This document shows positions 5,926 through 12,070 of a DNA stretch of 12,070 bases, in pieces. Within the stretch, counting starts at the first letter, position 1, and every line of letters begins with the position of its first letter. The notes beneath the pieces are model-generated. The model was not told the origin of the DNA. It worked only from the letters and a program-made list of their open reading frames with translations, and searched no databases. The translations under genes were made by a program, and so were the position numbers. The DNA is from an uncultured Intestinimonas sp. (GTDB lineage Bacteria > Bacillota_A > Clostridia > Oscillospirales > Oscillospiraceae), in the NCBI GenBank assembly GCA_958435885.1, contig CAUBHZ010000022.1, positions 1 to 12,070 on the forward strand. Reading direction: 5' to 3'.

Positions 5926-7247
5926 TCCAGCTCTCCGACCATTTTACCTGCCGGCGCCTGCTGCGCTTTACCTTCCCCTCTATCGTGATGCTGGTCTTCA
6001 CCTCCATCTATGGCGTAGTGGACGGCTTTTTCGTCTCCAACTTCGTGGGCAAGACCCCCTTCGCCGCCGTCAACTTCATCATGCCCTTCCTTCTGATCCT
6101 GGGGTGCGTGGGCTTCATGTTCGGCACCGGCGGCGGCGCCCTGATCGCCAAAACCCTGGGGGAAGGGGACAGGGAAAAGGCCAACCGGATCTTCTCCATG
6201 CTGGTGTGGGTCTCCCTTCTCTGCGGCGTGGGTCTGGCCGTCCTGGGGCAGCTGCTGCTGGCACCCGTGGCCGCTCTGTTGGGGGCGGAAGGGGAGATGC
6301 TGGCGGACAGCGTGATCTACGGGCGCATCATCCTGCTGGCCATTCCCGCCTACGTCCTCCAGTACGAGTTCCAGTGCCTCTTCGCCACGGCGGAAAAACC
6401 CAAGCTGGGCCTGGCCGTGACGGTGGCGGCGGGCGTGACCAACGTGGTGCTGGACGCCCTGTTTGTGGCGGGCCTCTCCTGGGGACTGGAGGGGGCGGCG
6501 GCCGCCACCGCCCTGAGCCAGTGTGTGGGCGGGCTGCTGCCGCTGCTCTACTTTGGCCGTCCCAACCGGAGCCTGCTCCACCTGACCCGGGCCGGGCTGG
6601 ACCGGCGGGCCCTGTGCAAGGCCTGCACCAACGGCTCCTCCGAGTTTTTGTCCAACATCTCCATGTCCGTGGTGGGGATGCTCTACAACGTCCAGCTGCT
6701 GCGCTACGCCGGTGAGGACGGTATCGCCGCCTATGGTGTTCTGATGTACGTCAGCCTTATTTTTCAGGCTGCTTTCCTGGGCTACTCCGTGGGGACGGCG
6801 CCGGTGATCAGCTACCACGACGGGGCGGGGCACTACGGGGAGCTCCGGGGGCTCCTGCGGCGGAGCCTGGGCATCGTGGGCATGTTCGCTCTCCTGATGT
6901 TTGCCGCGGCGGAGCTGCTGGCCCTGCCGCTGTCACGGCTGTTCGTGGGGTATGACCCCGGCCTGCTGTCCCTCACCCTGCGCGGCTTCCGGCTCTACTC
7001 CTGTTCCTTCCTGTTCTCGGGGCTGGCCATCTTCGGCTCCTCCTTCTTTACCGCCCTGAATGACGGCCTAGTCTCCGCCCTCATCTCCTTCCTGCGGACC
7101 CTGGTGTTCCAGGCGGCGGCGGTGCTGCTACTCCCGCTGCTCTGGGGACTGAACGGCATCTGGGCGGCCACCGCGGCGGCGGAGCTGCTGGCCGTGGCGG
7201 TGACGGCTGCCTTCCTGGTGGGAAAGCGGCGGAAATACCACTACTGA
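5922..7247 (+). CDS. MATE-family multidrug/cation efflux transporter, MepA-like
   Basis: From ATG 5922 the protein has 441 residues, normal for the MATE family (usually 12 membrane helices in two six-helix bundles). The opening TFPSIVMLVFTSIYGVVDGFFVSNFVG matches the MepA/DinF-type N-terminus. GFMFGTGGGALIAKTLGEGDREKANRIF is the conserved loop after the second helix. YVLQYEFQCLFATAEKPK is the characteristic third-fourth helix region, and the second bundle has the parallel ALNDG motif. Such pumps export drugs or other organic cations using Na+ or H+ gradients; substrates cannot be read from sequence. The open frame continues upstream to 5322, but that portion is antisense-like shadow over the terminator and MarR gene. 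The start at 5922 overlaps the MarR stop and has AGGAGCGG upstream. A large hairpin terminator follows. Confidence 0.92.
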   Translation: MIQLSDHFTCRRLLRFTFPSIVMLVFTSIYGVVDGFFVSNFVGKTPFAAVNFIMPFLLILGCVGFMFGTGGGALIAKTLGEGDREKANRIFSMLVWVSLLCGVGLAVLGQLLLAPVAALLGAEGEMLADSVIYGRIILLAIPAYVLQYEFQCLFATAEKPKLGLAVTVAAGVTNVVLDALFVAGLSWGLEGAAAATALSQCVGGLLPLLYFGRPNRSLLHLTRAGLDRRALCKACTNGSSEFLSNISMSVVGMLYNVQLLRYAGEDGIAAYGVLMYVSLIFQAAFLGYSVGTAPVISYHDGAGHYGELRGLLRRSLGIVGMFALLMFAAAELLALPLSRLFVGYDPGLLSLTLRGFRLYSCSFLFSGLAIFGSSFFTALNDGLVSALISFLRTLVFQAAAVLLLPLLWGLNGIWAATAAAELLAVAVTAAFLVGKRRKYHY

Positions 7248-7257
7248 AAAATGACAG

Positions 7258-7300
7258 AAAGCGAGAAGGCTCCGGCACGATGCCGGAGCCTTCTCGCTTT
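7258..7300. terminator. Large bidirectional terminator between convergent genes
   Basis: A perfect 20-bp stem (7258-7277 with 7281-7300) with a CGA loop starts 10 nt after the MATE stop. Rightward transcripts end in CTTT. Leftward transcripts, from the lactate operon, would read CTTTCTGTCATTTTT after the stem, a better T-rich tail. The element can therefore serve both converging units. Confidence 0.8.
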
Positions 7301-7316
7301 GGCGCGGATACAGCGA

Positions 7317-7340
7317 GGGGCGGCCTTACCAGGCCGCCCC
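7317..7340 (-). terminator. Hairpin just after the lactate dehydrogenase gene
   Basis: A 10-bp perfect stem (GGGGCGGCCT with AGGCCGCCCC) has a 4-nt loop and begins 21 nt past the leftward gene's stop. The sequence after it is not T-rich, so on its own it is a weak terminator. It may protect the mRNA 3' end or add to the larger hairpin at 7258-7300. Confidence 0.45.
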
Positions 7341-7361
7341 GCGAAAGAGACCGGGGTGTAA

Positions 7362-8783
7362 TTACAGCTTGTAGCAGACCTTGCCGGGGGTGAGGATCAG
7401 GTTGGGGTCGAAGACCTTCTTGATCTCTTCCATCAGCTTCATGTTGGTCTCGCCGACGCTGCGGGCCAGGTAGTCCACCTTGCCCATGCCGATGCCGTGC
7501 TCGCCGGAGACCAGACCGCCCATCTCGGTGGCCTTGTCGTAGATCTTGGTCATGAAGTCGTCGACCTGCTTCTTGAACTCATCCAGCTCCATGTCGTTGG
7601 CGCAGGTGTAGATGTGCAGGTTGCCGTCGCCAGCGTGACCGAAGCTCTTGACCTTGAAGCCGTAGTCGGGCTCGATGCTCTTGAAGTAGCCCACGAAGTC
7701 GGCGATGCGGCTCACGGGGACGACCACGTCGCACTCGTCCAGCAGCTTGGTCTGCTCCTCGATGCCCTCCAGGAAGGAGGAGCGGGCAGCCCAGGCGTCC
7801 TTCATCTTGGCGGGGGTGTCGGCCACCAGGACGTCCATGGCGCCGGCCTCGAGGACCAGCTCAGCGGCCTGCTCCACGATGGCGTCGATCTCGTCCTGGG
7901 TGTTGCCGTCGAAGGTCACCAGCAGGTAGGCGCCCACATCGGTGCCGCCCACGTTGCGGGGGAACACGGCCTTGCCCAGATACTCCTCGGAGGAGATCAG
8001 GATCTCTCTCTCGAAGAACTCCAGAGCCTGGGGATTCATGTGGTTCTTCTTGAACTTGGGCACGGTGGCAATGGCCTCGTCCAGGTTCTCGTAGGGGACG
8101 ATCAGGCTGACGGTGACCTTGGGGGCGGGGATGAGCTTCAGGGTGAGCTCGGTGATGATGCCCAGGGTGCCCTCGGAGCCGATCATCAGGTTCAGCAGGG
8201 AGTAGCCGGAAGAGGTCTTGGACACGTTGGAGCCGAAGTGGACGACCTCACCGGAGGGAAGGACCACGGTCATGGCGGACACGTAGTCGCGGGTGGCGCC
8301 GTACTTCACGGCGCGCATGCCGCCGGCGTTGGTGGAGACGTTGCCGCCCAGGGTGGCGAACTTCTCACCGGGATCGGGGGGATACAGGAGACCCTGCTTC
8401 AAGGCGTCCTCAGCCAGGTCGTTGAGGAGCACGCCGGGCTGCACGCGGACGACGAAGTTGTCGGTGTCGTAGCCCAGGATCTTCTTCATCTTGGTGGTGC
8501 AGATGACCACGCCGCCGGCGATGGGGGTGCAGGCACCGGCCAGACCGGTACCGGCGCCACGGCAGGTGACGGGGATGTGGTTCTCGTTGCAGATCTTCAT
8601 GACGGCGGAGACTTCCTCCGTGCTCATGACATCGATGGCCAGGTCGGGCATCCGGGTGCCGTAGATGGGCATCTCGTCGCGGGAGTAGTCGGCGTTGACG
8701 TCGGCGCCGACGTAGACGCGCTCAGGGGCGATGGCCTTGATCTGTTCGATGATTTCGGGCGTGAGCTGATTGTACTGAGCCAT
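7362..8783 (-). CDS. FAD-binding lactate/glycolate dehydrogenase, GlcD/LctD-like
   Basis: This is a flavoprotein 2-hydroxyacid dehydrogenase, probably oxidising D-lactate to pyruvate. From ATG 8783 it has 473 residues. The PCMH-type FAD_binding_4 domain spans about 45-220: CRGAGTGLAGACTP (74-87), PPDPGEKFATLGGNVSTNAGG (135-155) and GSEGTLGIITELTLKL (202-217). The FAD-oxidase C-terminal domain spans about 220-471, with the metal/substrate motif GHAGDGNLHIY (382-392) and SGEHGIGMGK (426-435). There is no C-terminal Fe-S domain, so electrons must go to a separate partner, such as an electron-transfer flavoprotein or a quinone-linked protein. The nearest functional comparison I know is LctD of Acetobacterium woodii, which works with EtfAB; no etf genes adjoin here. 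Glycolate oxidase is the main alternative. The gene lies 55 nt after larA with no terminator between, so they are probably co-transcribed. Confidence 0.9.
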   Translation of the reverse strand: MAQYNQLTPEIIEQIKAIAPERVYVGADVNADYSRDEMPIYGTRMPDLAIDVMSTEEVSAVMKICNENHIPVTCRGAGTGLAGACTPIAGGVVICTTKMKKILGYDTDNFVVRVQPGVLLNDLAEDALKQGLLYPPDPGEKFATLGGNVSTNAGGMRAVKYGATRDYVSAMTVVLPSGEVVHFGSNVSKTSSGYSLLNLMIGSEGTLGIITELTLKLIPAPKVTVSLIVPYENLDEAIATVPKFKKNHMNPQALEFFEREILISSEEYLGKAVFPRNVGGTDVGAYLLVTFDGNTQDEIDAIVEQAAELVLEAGAMDVLVADTPAKMKDAWAARSSFLEGIEEQTKLLDECDVVVPVSRIADFVGYFKSIEPDYGFKVKSFGHAGDGNLHIYTCANDMELDEFKKQVDDFMTKIYDKATEMGGLVSGEHGIGMGKVDYLARSVGETNMKLMEEIKKVFDPNLILTPGKVCYKL

Positions 8784-8791
8784 AATCATTT

Positions 8792-8798
8792 ACCTCCT
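8792..8798 (-). promoter_or_regulatory. Ribosome binding site that decides the dehydrogenase start
   Basis: AGGAGGT on the minus strand lies 3 nt before the ATG at 8789 and 9 nt before the in-frame ATG at 8783. The second spacing is normal, so translation most likely begins at 8783 (MAQYNQL) rather than two codons earlier. Confidence 0.7.
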
Positions 8799-8838
8799 AA
8801 AATCTTTCAGGATGTTACTATGTTTATGAAGTGGGACT

Positions 8839-10107
8839 TCAGGGCTCGACGATGACGGAGATGCCGTTGGGGATGATGACCAGATGGGCATCCTTGCCCT
8901 TGGCCTCCCGGGCGCGGTCCAAAGCGGTGTCCAGATCGGGGGCGTACTCCAGCTTCATCTCCTCGATGGTCTTCTGCATGGCGGGCTCGGAGACGAAGAT
9001 GATGCGGTGCTTGAGCATCATGCGGCAGAGGATCTGGTACTCCCACTGATCGGGGTCGGTCTTGTCCATGGGGGTGGCCAGGATGCGCTCCATCAGGTGC
9101 TCCAGGGTGTCGCAGTCGGCCAGGGCGTGATAGAAGCTGTCGCCGCCGGTGCCGTCGTTGCAGCGGGTGGAGATGATGAGCACGGCGCCGGGGGCGGCGG
9201 CCGCCTCGGCGGCGGTCAGGCCCTTCACGGACTGGTACATGTTCTGGTCCAGGGGAGCGCCGCCGTTGGAGGTGATGACGATGTCGCCCTTCTTCTGGGG
9301 CTTGACGCGGCAGTAACCCTTCAGGAAGGCGCAGCCGGTCTCATGGGCCTGGAAGGGGTCGCCGGCAAAGGCGGCGGCCACATGCTTATCCTCGTCGATG
9401 ACCACGTTGACGATGTACTGGAGCTTGGCCAGCTTGGCGGCGGCGACCATGTCGTTGTGGAGGGGGTTGCCCTCCAGGATGCCGGTGCGGGCGCAGGGGG
9501 AGTCAATGAACTTGGAGCAGTGGTTGCCCAGCACGGTGACCTGGTCACACACGCCGGGGAGCACGCTCTTGCGGCCGCCGGAGAAGCCGGCGAAGAAGTG
9601 AGGCTCGATGAAGCCCTCGGCCACCAGGAGGTCGGTCTCGGCGGCCACCTTGTCGATGACCAGCTTGGCGCCGGAGGGGAGCACGCCGATCTCCACGTTG
9701 CTGGAGGCGTCACGGCTGTCGTGGCAGACGAACTTCTCCTCGTTGGCGATCTTCTCGCCCACCTTATTGACCAGCTCCTCGTGGCTGGTGGGGCGGTGGA
9801 AGCCGGTGGCGATGAGCAGGGTGATGTCGATGTCGGGGTTGCCCTCCCGCAGCTCGGCGAGCATGAAGGGGAGGATGTGCTTGCTGGGGACGGGGCGGGT
9901 GTGATCGCTGATGATGATGGTGGCGGTCTTCTTGCCCTTGGCCAGCTCGGAGAGCTTGGCCGAGCCGATGGGGTTGGCCATCGCCTTTTTGACGATGTCA
10001 TCCTCACTGCCCTCGGCCTTCAGGGTCCCGATGGCGGACTCCAGGACTTCTGCCCCGGTCACATCCCGGCTGAGCTCCAGACCGGTGGTGCCAAAGGGGA
10101 TTCGCAT
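8839..10107 (-). CDS. larA: Nickel-dependent lactate racemase family protein (LarA)
   Basis: LarA interconverts D- and L-lactate by hydride transfer to a covalently bound nickel-pincer nucleotide. The protein has 422 residues, the usual length. By eye, the residues known from Lactiplantibacillus plantarum LarA are all conserved: DHTRP (D68, H69, R71), H104 in GFHRP, H170 in EPHFFAGFSGGRKS, K180 (the cofactor-attaching lysine), H196 in GNH, and Q292/K295 in QSVKG. Cofactor synthesis needs LarB, LarC and LarE, which are not in the window. The ATG at 10107 has GGAGG with 7-nt spacing. LarA homologues can act on other 2-hydroxyacids such as malate, but the neighbouring lactate permease and dehydrogenase favour lactate. 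The gene diverges from lctP and is probably controlled by the palindrome at 10173-10187 just downstream of its likely promoter. Confidence 0.92.
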   Translation of the reverse strand: MRIPFGTTGLELSRDVTGAEVLESAIGTLKAEGSEDDIVKKAMANPIGSAKLSELAKGKKTATIIISDHTRPVPSKHILPFMLAELREGNPDIDITLLIATGFHRPTSHEELVNKVGEKIANEEKFVCHDSRDASSNVEIGVLPSGAKLVIDKVAAETDLLVAEGFIEPHFFAGFSGGRKSVLPGVCDQVTVLGNHCSKFIDSPCARTGILEGNPLHNDMVAAAKLAKLQYIVNVVIDEDKHVAAAFAGDPFQAHETGCAFLKGYCRVKPQKKGDIVITSNGGAPLDQNMYQSVKGLTAAEAAAAPGAVLIISTRCNDGTGGDSFYHALADCDTLEHLMERILATPMDKTDPDQWEYQILCRMMLKHRIIFVSEPAMQKTIEEMKLEYAPDLDTALDRAREAKGKDAHLVIIPNGISVIVEP

Positions 10108-10172
10108 GTTGATCCCTCCATTTCAGATTTCGGTGCGCTGAGCACCGCAATATGGCAAAACCAACCTTCTCA

Positions 10173-10187
10173 ATTGGTCCTACCTAT
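10173..10187. promoter_or_regulatory. Operator 1 (larA-proximal), ATTGGTCCTACCTAT
   Basis: It matches the ATTGGT-N3-ACCAAT palindrome with one mismatch (T at 10185 for A). It lies just downstream of the likely larA -10 region, where a bound protein would block leftward transcription. Confidence 0.65.
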
Positions 10188-10193
10188 TTCCTG

Positions 10194-10226
10194 CATATAA
10201 GTTTAGCACAATATGGGTAAGATGCA
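10194..10226 (-). promoter_or_regulatory. Possible larA promoter
   Basis: On the minus strand TTGCAT is followed after 16 nt by TAAACT (10200-10205), or slightly further on by TATATG (10194-10199). Matches to consensus are modest. Placement is supported by the AT-rich context and by operator 1 falling immediately downstream, mirroring the lctP side. Confidence 0.35.
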
Positions 10227-10268
10227 AGGGTTTTTGGACATTTTTTCAACAATTCTCCATTCCGCACA

Positions 10269-10283
10269 ATTCGTAGCACCAAT
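10269..10283. promoter_or_regulatory. Operator 2 (central), ATTCGTAGCACCAAT
   Basis: It has one mismatch to the palindrome (C at 10272 for G). It sits between the two divergent promoters, about 45 bp upstream of the lctP -35, so it may act as an auxiliary or bridging site. Confidence 0.6.
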
Positions 10284-10327
10284 ATTCAGCACTTTGTAGG
10301 AAAATGAGTGATTTGGCAAAAATGCTC

Positions 10328-10356
10328 TGGACAATGTGCTGACAAAGGAATAAAAT
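10328..10356 (+). promoter_or_regulatory. lctP promoter
   Basis: TGGACA (10328-10333), a 17-nt spacer and TAAAAT (10351-10356) each match the sigma-A consensus in five of six positions. Transcription would begin near 10363, giving a leader of about 106 nt. Operator 3 begins about 4 nt downstream of the predicted start. Confidence 0.7.
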
Positions 10357-10366
10357 AACTATGAAA

Positions 10367-10381
10367 ATTGGTGGAACCAAT
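10367..10381. promoter_or_regulatory. Operator 3 (lctP start site), ATTGGTGGAACCAAT
   Basis: A perfect 6-3-6 palindrome is placed right after the predicted lctP transcription start. This is the expected position for a repressor that prevents promoter clearance. The form resembles FadR-subfamily GntR operators (core TGGT-N3-ACCA), as for PdhR and LldR. Confidence 0.75.
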
Positions 10382-10427
10382 GAATGAGCATGCAGACAAC
10401 TGGGCGATAAAAGGTCATGTGTGTCAA

Positions 10428-10442
10428 ATTGGTAGCACCAAT
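10428..10442. promoter_or_regulatory. Operator 4 (lctP leader), ATTGGTAGCACCAAT
   Basis: A second perfect 6-3-6 palindrome lies about 65 nt into the predicted lctP leader and 11 nt before the ribosome binding site. A protein bound here could act as a roadblock to elongation or cooperate with operator 3 through a loop. Confidence 0.75.
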
Positions 10443-10453
10443 GCTATCGCAAA

Positions 10454-10459
10454 GAGGAG
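10454..10459 (+). promoter_or_regulatory. Ribosome binding site supporting a GTG start
   Basis: GAGGAG lies 9 nt before GTG 10469. No in-frame ATG near the N-terminus has comparable support, and the protein from this GTG begins with the normal LctP N-terminus. Confidence 0.7.
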
Positions 10460-10468
10460 TGACAAGTT

Positions 10469-12034
10469 GTGGGAGAGATCATACTAAAAGGTGTATTGTC
10501 CCTGCTGCCCATCATCTGGCTGATCGTGGCCCTGACCGGACTGAAGATGGCCGGCCACAAGGCCTGCGTGGGCGCCCTGATCATCACCATCGTGGAGTCC
10601 CTGTTCCTGTGGAAGATGCCGGCTGTGGACTGCGCCACCTCCGCTCTGGAGGGCTTCGCCTCGGCGCTGTGGCCCATCATCCTGGTCATCATCGCCGCCA
10701 TCTTTACTTATAATCTGTCTCTGAAGACGGGCGCCATGGACGTCATCAAGCAGATGCTCACCGGCGTCTCCGCCGACAAGCGTGTGCTGGTGCTCCTCAT
10801 CGGCTGGTGCTTCGGCGGCTTCATGGAGGGCATGGCCGGCTTCGGTACCGCCATCGCCATCCCCGCCAGCATGCTGGCCGGCATGGGTATGGACCCCATC
10901 GTGGCCTGCCTGGTGTGCATGCTCGCCAACGCCTTCCCAACCGCCTTCGGCTCTGTCGGTATCCCCACCGTGACCCTGGCCAACGTGACCGGCCTGGATC
11001 CCCTGCCTCTGGCCTTCACCACCGTGGTGCAGATGATCCCCTTCATGATCCTGGTGCCCTTCCTCATGGTCATCGTGGGCGGCGGCGGCGTCAAGGCCCT
11101 GAAGGGTATGGTTGGTATCACCCTGGTCTCCGGCGTGTCCTTCGTGGTGCCCCAGCTCATCGTGGCCAAGTTCACCGGCCCTGAGCTGGCCGTCATCGTG
11201 GGCTGCGTGGTCAGCCTGGGCTGCACCATCCTCATGGCCCGTGCCCGCAAGGGGAAGGAGATCCCCGCCGAGTACAACATGAGCGCCGGCAACGCCAATG
11301 CCAAGGCCATCGACGGCAACAAGGCCCTTGTGTCCTGGCTGCCCTTCATCCTCATCTTTGTGCTGCTGCTGGTCACCTCCAAGCTGGTGCCCCCTGTCAA
11401 CAGCGCTCTGGCCGGCTTCTCCAGCTCCATCAAGATCAGCACCTCCGCCAATGCCGGCAACGCCTCCTTCAGCTGGATCAACACCCCCGGTATCTGGATC
11501 TTCGTGGCTGCCATCATCGGCGGCTTTGTCCAGAAGGCAACCCCCAAGATGATGATCGACACTCTGGTGGCCACCGTCAAGCAGATGTCTAAGACCATCA
11601 TCACCATCATGTCCGTGCTGGCCGTGGCCAAGATCATGACCTACTGCGGCATGATCAATGATATGGCGGTCTTCTTCGTGTCCATCACCGGCAGCTTCTA
11701 TCCCTTCGTTGCCCCCATCATCGCGGCGCTGGGCGCCTTCATCACCGGCAGCGGCACCAGCACCGAGGTGCTGCTGGGCAGCCTGCAGACTGCCGCCGCC
11801 GAGCAGATCGGCGCCTCCCCCTTCTGGCTGGCCGCCGCCAACTCCACCGGCGCCGGCATCGGCAAGATCCTCTCCCCCCAGTGCATCGCCACCGCCGCTG
11901 CGGCCGTGGGCCTGGTGGGTCAGGACTCCAAGCTCCTGGGCGGCATCATCAAGTGGGCGCTCCTGGAGCTGGTCATAGCCTGCCTGATCGTGGGTCTCCT
12001 GGGCGGTATCGTTGTTCCCATCCTGGGTGTCTGA
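10469..12034 (+). CDS. lctP: Lactate permease, LctP/LldP family
   Basis: This multipass membrane protein imports lactate (and often glycolate) with protons. It has 521 residues; Escherichia coli LldP is about 550. Family signatures include GFMEGMAGFGTAIAIPASMLAGMGMDP (about 117-143), FPTAFGSVGIPT (156-167) and, near the C-terminus, ITGSGTSTEVLLGSLQ followed by NSTGAGIGKILSPQ. Translation starts at GTG 10469. The gene diverges from larA and shares its four-operator control region, so uptake, racemisation and oxidation of lactate are likely to be regulated together. In Acetobacterium woodii the equivalent permease and racemase genes sit in one lct operon. Only 36 nt follow the stop, so whether etf or other genes continue the unit is not visible. 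Confidence 0.93.
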   Translation: MGEIILKGVLSLLPIIWLIVALTGLKMAGHKACVGALIITIVESLFLWKMPAVDCATSALEGFASALWPIILVIIAAIFTYNLSLKTGAMDVIKQMLTGVSADKRVLVLLIGWCFGGFMEGMAGFGTAIAIPASMLAGMGMDPIVACLVCMLANAFPTAFGSVGIPTVTLANVTGLDPLPLAFTTVVQMIPFMILVPFLMVIVGGGGVKALKGMVGITLVSGVSFVVPQLIVAKFTGPELAVIVGCVVSLGCTILMARARKGKEIPAEYNMSAGNANAKAIDGNKALVSWLPFILIFVLLLVTSKLVPPVNSALAGFSSSIKISTSANAGNASFSWINTPGIWIFVAAIIGGFVQKATPKMMIDTLVATVKQMSKTIITIMSVLAVAKIMTYCGMINDMAVFFVSITGSFYPFVAPIIAALGAFITGSGTSTEVLLGSLQTAAAEQIGASPFWLAAANSTGAGIGKILSPQCIATAAAAVGLVGQDSKLLGGIIKWALLELVIACLIVGLLGGIVVPILGV

Positions 12035-12070
12035 GCCCATCCTGTCCAATTTTGAAGAGAGCCCCCGCGC

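Larger units (their letters stand above)
10108..10468. promoter_or_regulatory. Divergent regulatory region between larA and lctP
   Basis: This 361-bp gap is much more AT-rich than the flanking genes and contains no credible ORF. It holds four copies of a 15-bp palindrome, one clear rightward promoter, one weaker leftward promoter and the two ribosome binding sites, all listed separately. An additional inverted half-pair, ACCAA (10160-10164) and TTGGT (10174-10178), overlaps the larA-proximal site. The centres of the four palindromes are at about 10180, 10276, 10374 and 10435. Confidence 0.85.

Noticed and set aside
7497..8855. 452-codon plus-strand open frame opposite the lactate dehydrogenase
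   Set aside because: This is an antisense shadow; the Val/Gly/His/Asp-rich composition is typical of the complement of GC-rich genes.
8884..10200. 438-codon plus-strand open frame opposite larA
   Set aside because: Same reason; larA on the minus strand has all its catalytic residues.
10260..10445. CRISPR-like or satellite repeat explanation for the four ATTGGT-N3-ACCAAT copies
   Set aside because: The copies are 15 bp, palindromic, unevenly spaced, and positioned relative to promoters, which fits operators rather than a repeat array.
10484..12049. 521-codon minus-strand open frame opposite lctP
   Set aside because: The translation is His/Gly/Asp-rich with no recognisable domain, mirrors the codon pattern of lctP, and has no promoter or ribosome site.
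1..12070. Mobile element or phage signatures
   Set aside because: No transposase, integrase, terminal inverted repeats, tRNA or attachment-like duplications were seen.

Overview
The window is about 12 kb of GC-rich DNA with tight bacterial gene packing, strong AGGAGG-type ribosome binding sites, classical rho-independent terminators and sigma-A-type promoters. The gene families point to a high-GC gut Firmicute of the Oscillospiraceae (Flavonifractor/Intestinimonas-like): a stalk-domain surface protein, YibE/F, a three-subunit molybdenum hydroxylase, a MepR/MepA-like pair and a LarA/LctP/GlcD lactate set. That placement is inferred from composition and gene content, not proven.

Layout. (1) 1-320 is the 3' end of a stalk-domain protein, closed by a terminator. 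(2) 405-1538 is a single YibE/F family membrane protein. (3) 1637-5368 is a transcription unit with its own promoter (TATACA-17-TATAAT) and a strong terminator. It encodes the FAD, 2Fe-2S and molybdopterin subunits of a xanthine-dehydrogenase-family hydroxylase in three overlapping genes. The first gene probably starts at a TTG. (4) 5397-7300 is a MarR-type regulator and a MATE efflux pump overlapping by 4 nt, behind a consensus promoter embedded in inverted repeats that look like an autoregulatory operator. (5) 7317-12034 is a divergent lactate-utilisation locus. Leftward runs larA (nickel-dependent lactate racemase family) then a GlcD/LctD-like FAD lactate dehydrogenase. Rightward runs lctP (lactate permease, GTG start). 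The 361-bp divergent intergenic region carries four copies of a 15-bp palindrome, ATTGGT-N3-ACCAAT.

How the genes work together. LctP would import lactate, LarA would interconvert the D and L forms, and the FAD dehydrogenase would oxidise lactate to pyruvate. The composition resembles the Acetobacterium woodii lct operon, but no electron-transfer flavoprotein genes are adjacent on the side that is visible. The palindromes match the general form of FadR-subfamily GntR operators (LldR/PdhR-like). One lies just downstream of each predicted promoter, so lactate-responsive repression of both arms is a reasonable inference; no such regulator is encoded here.

I did not find a CRISPR array, insertion sequence, tRNA or rRNA, or clear evidence of an undescribed system. 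The most rewarding features are the four-operator region of the lactate locus, the atypical substrate-pocket residues of the molybdenum hydroxylase, and the palindromic promoter of the MarR-MATE pair.
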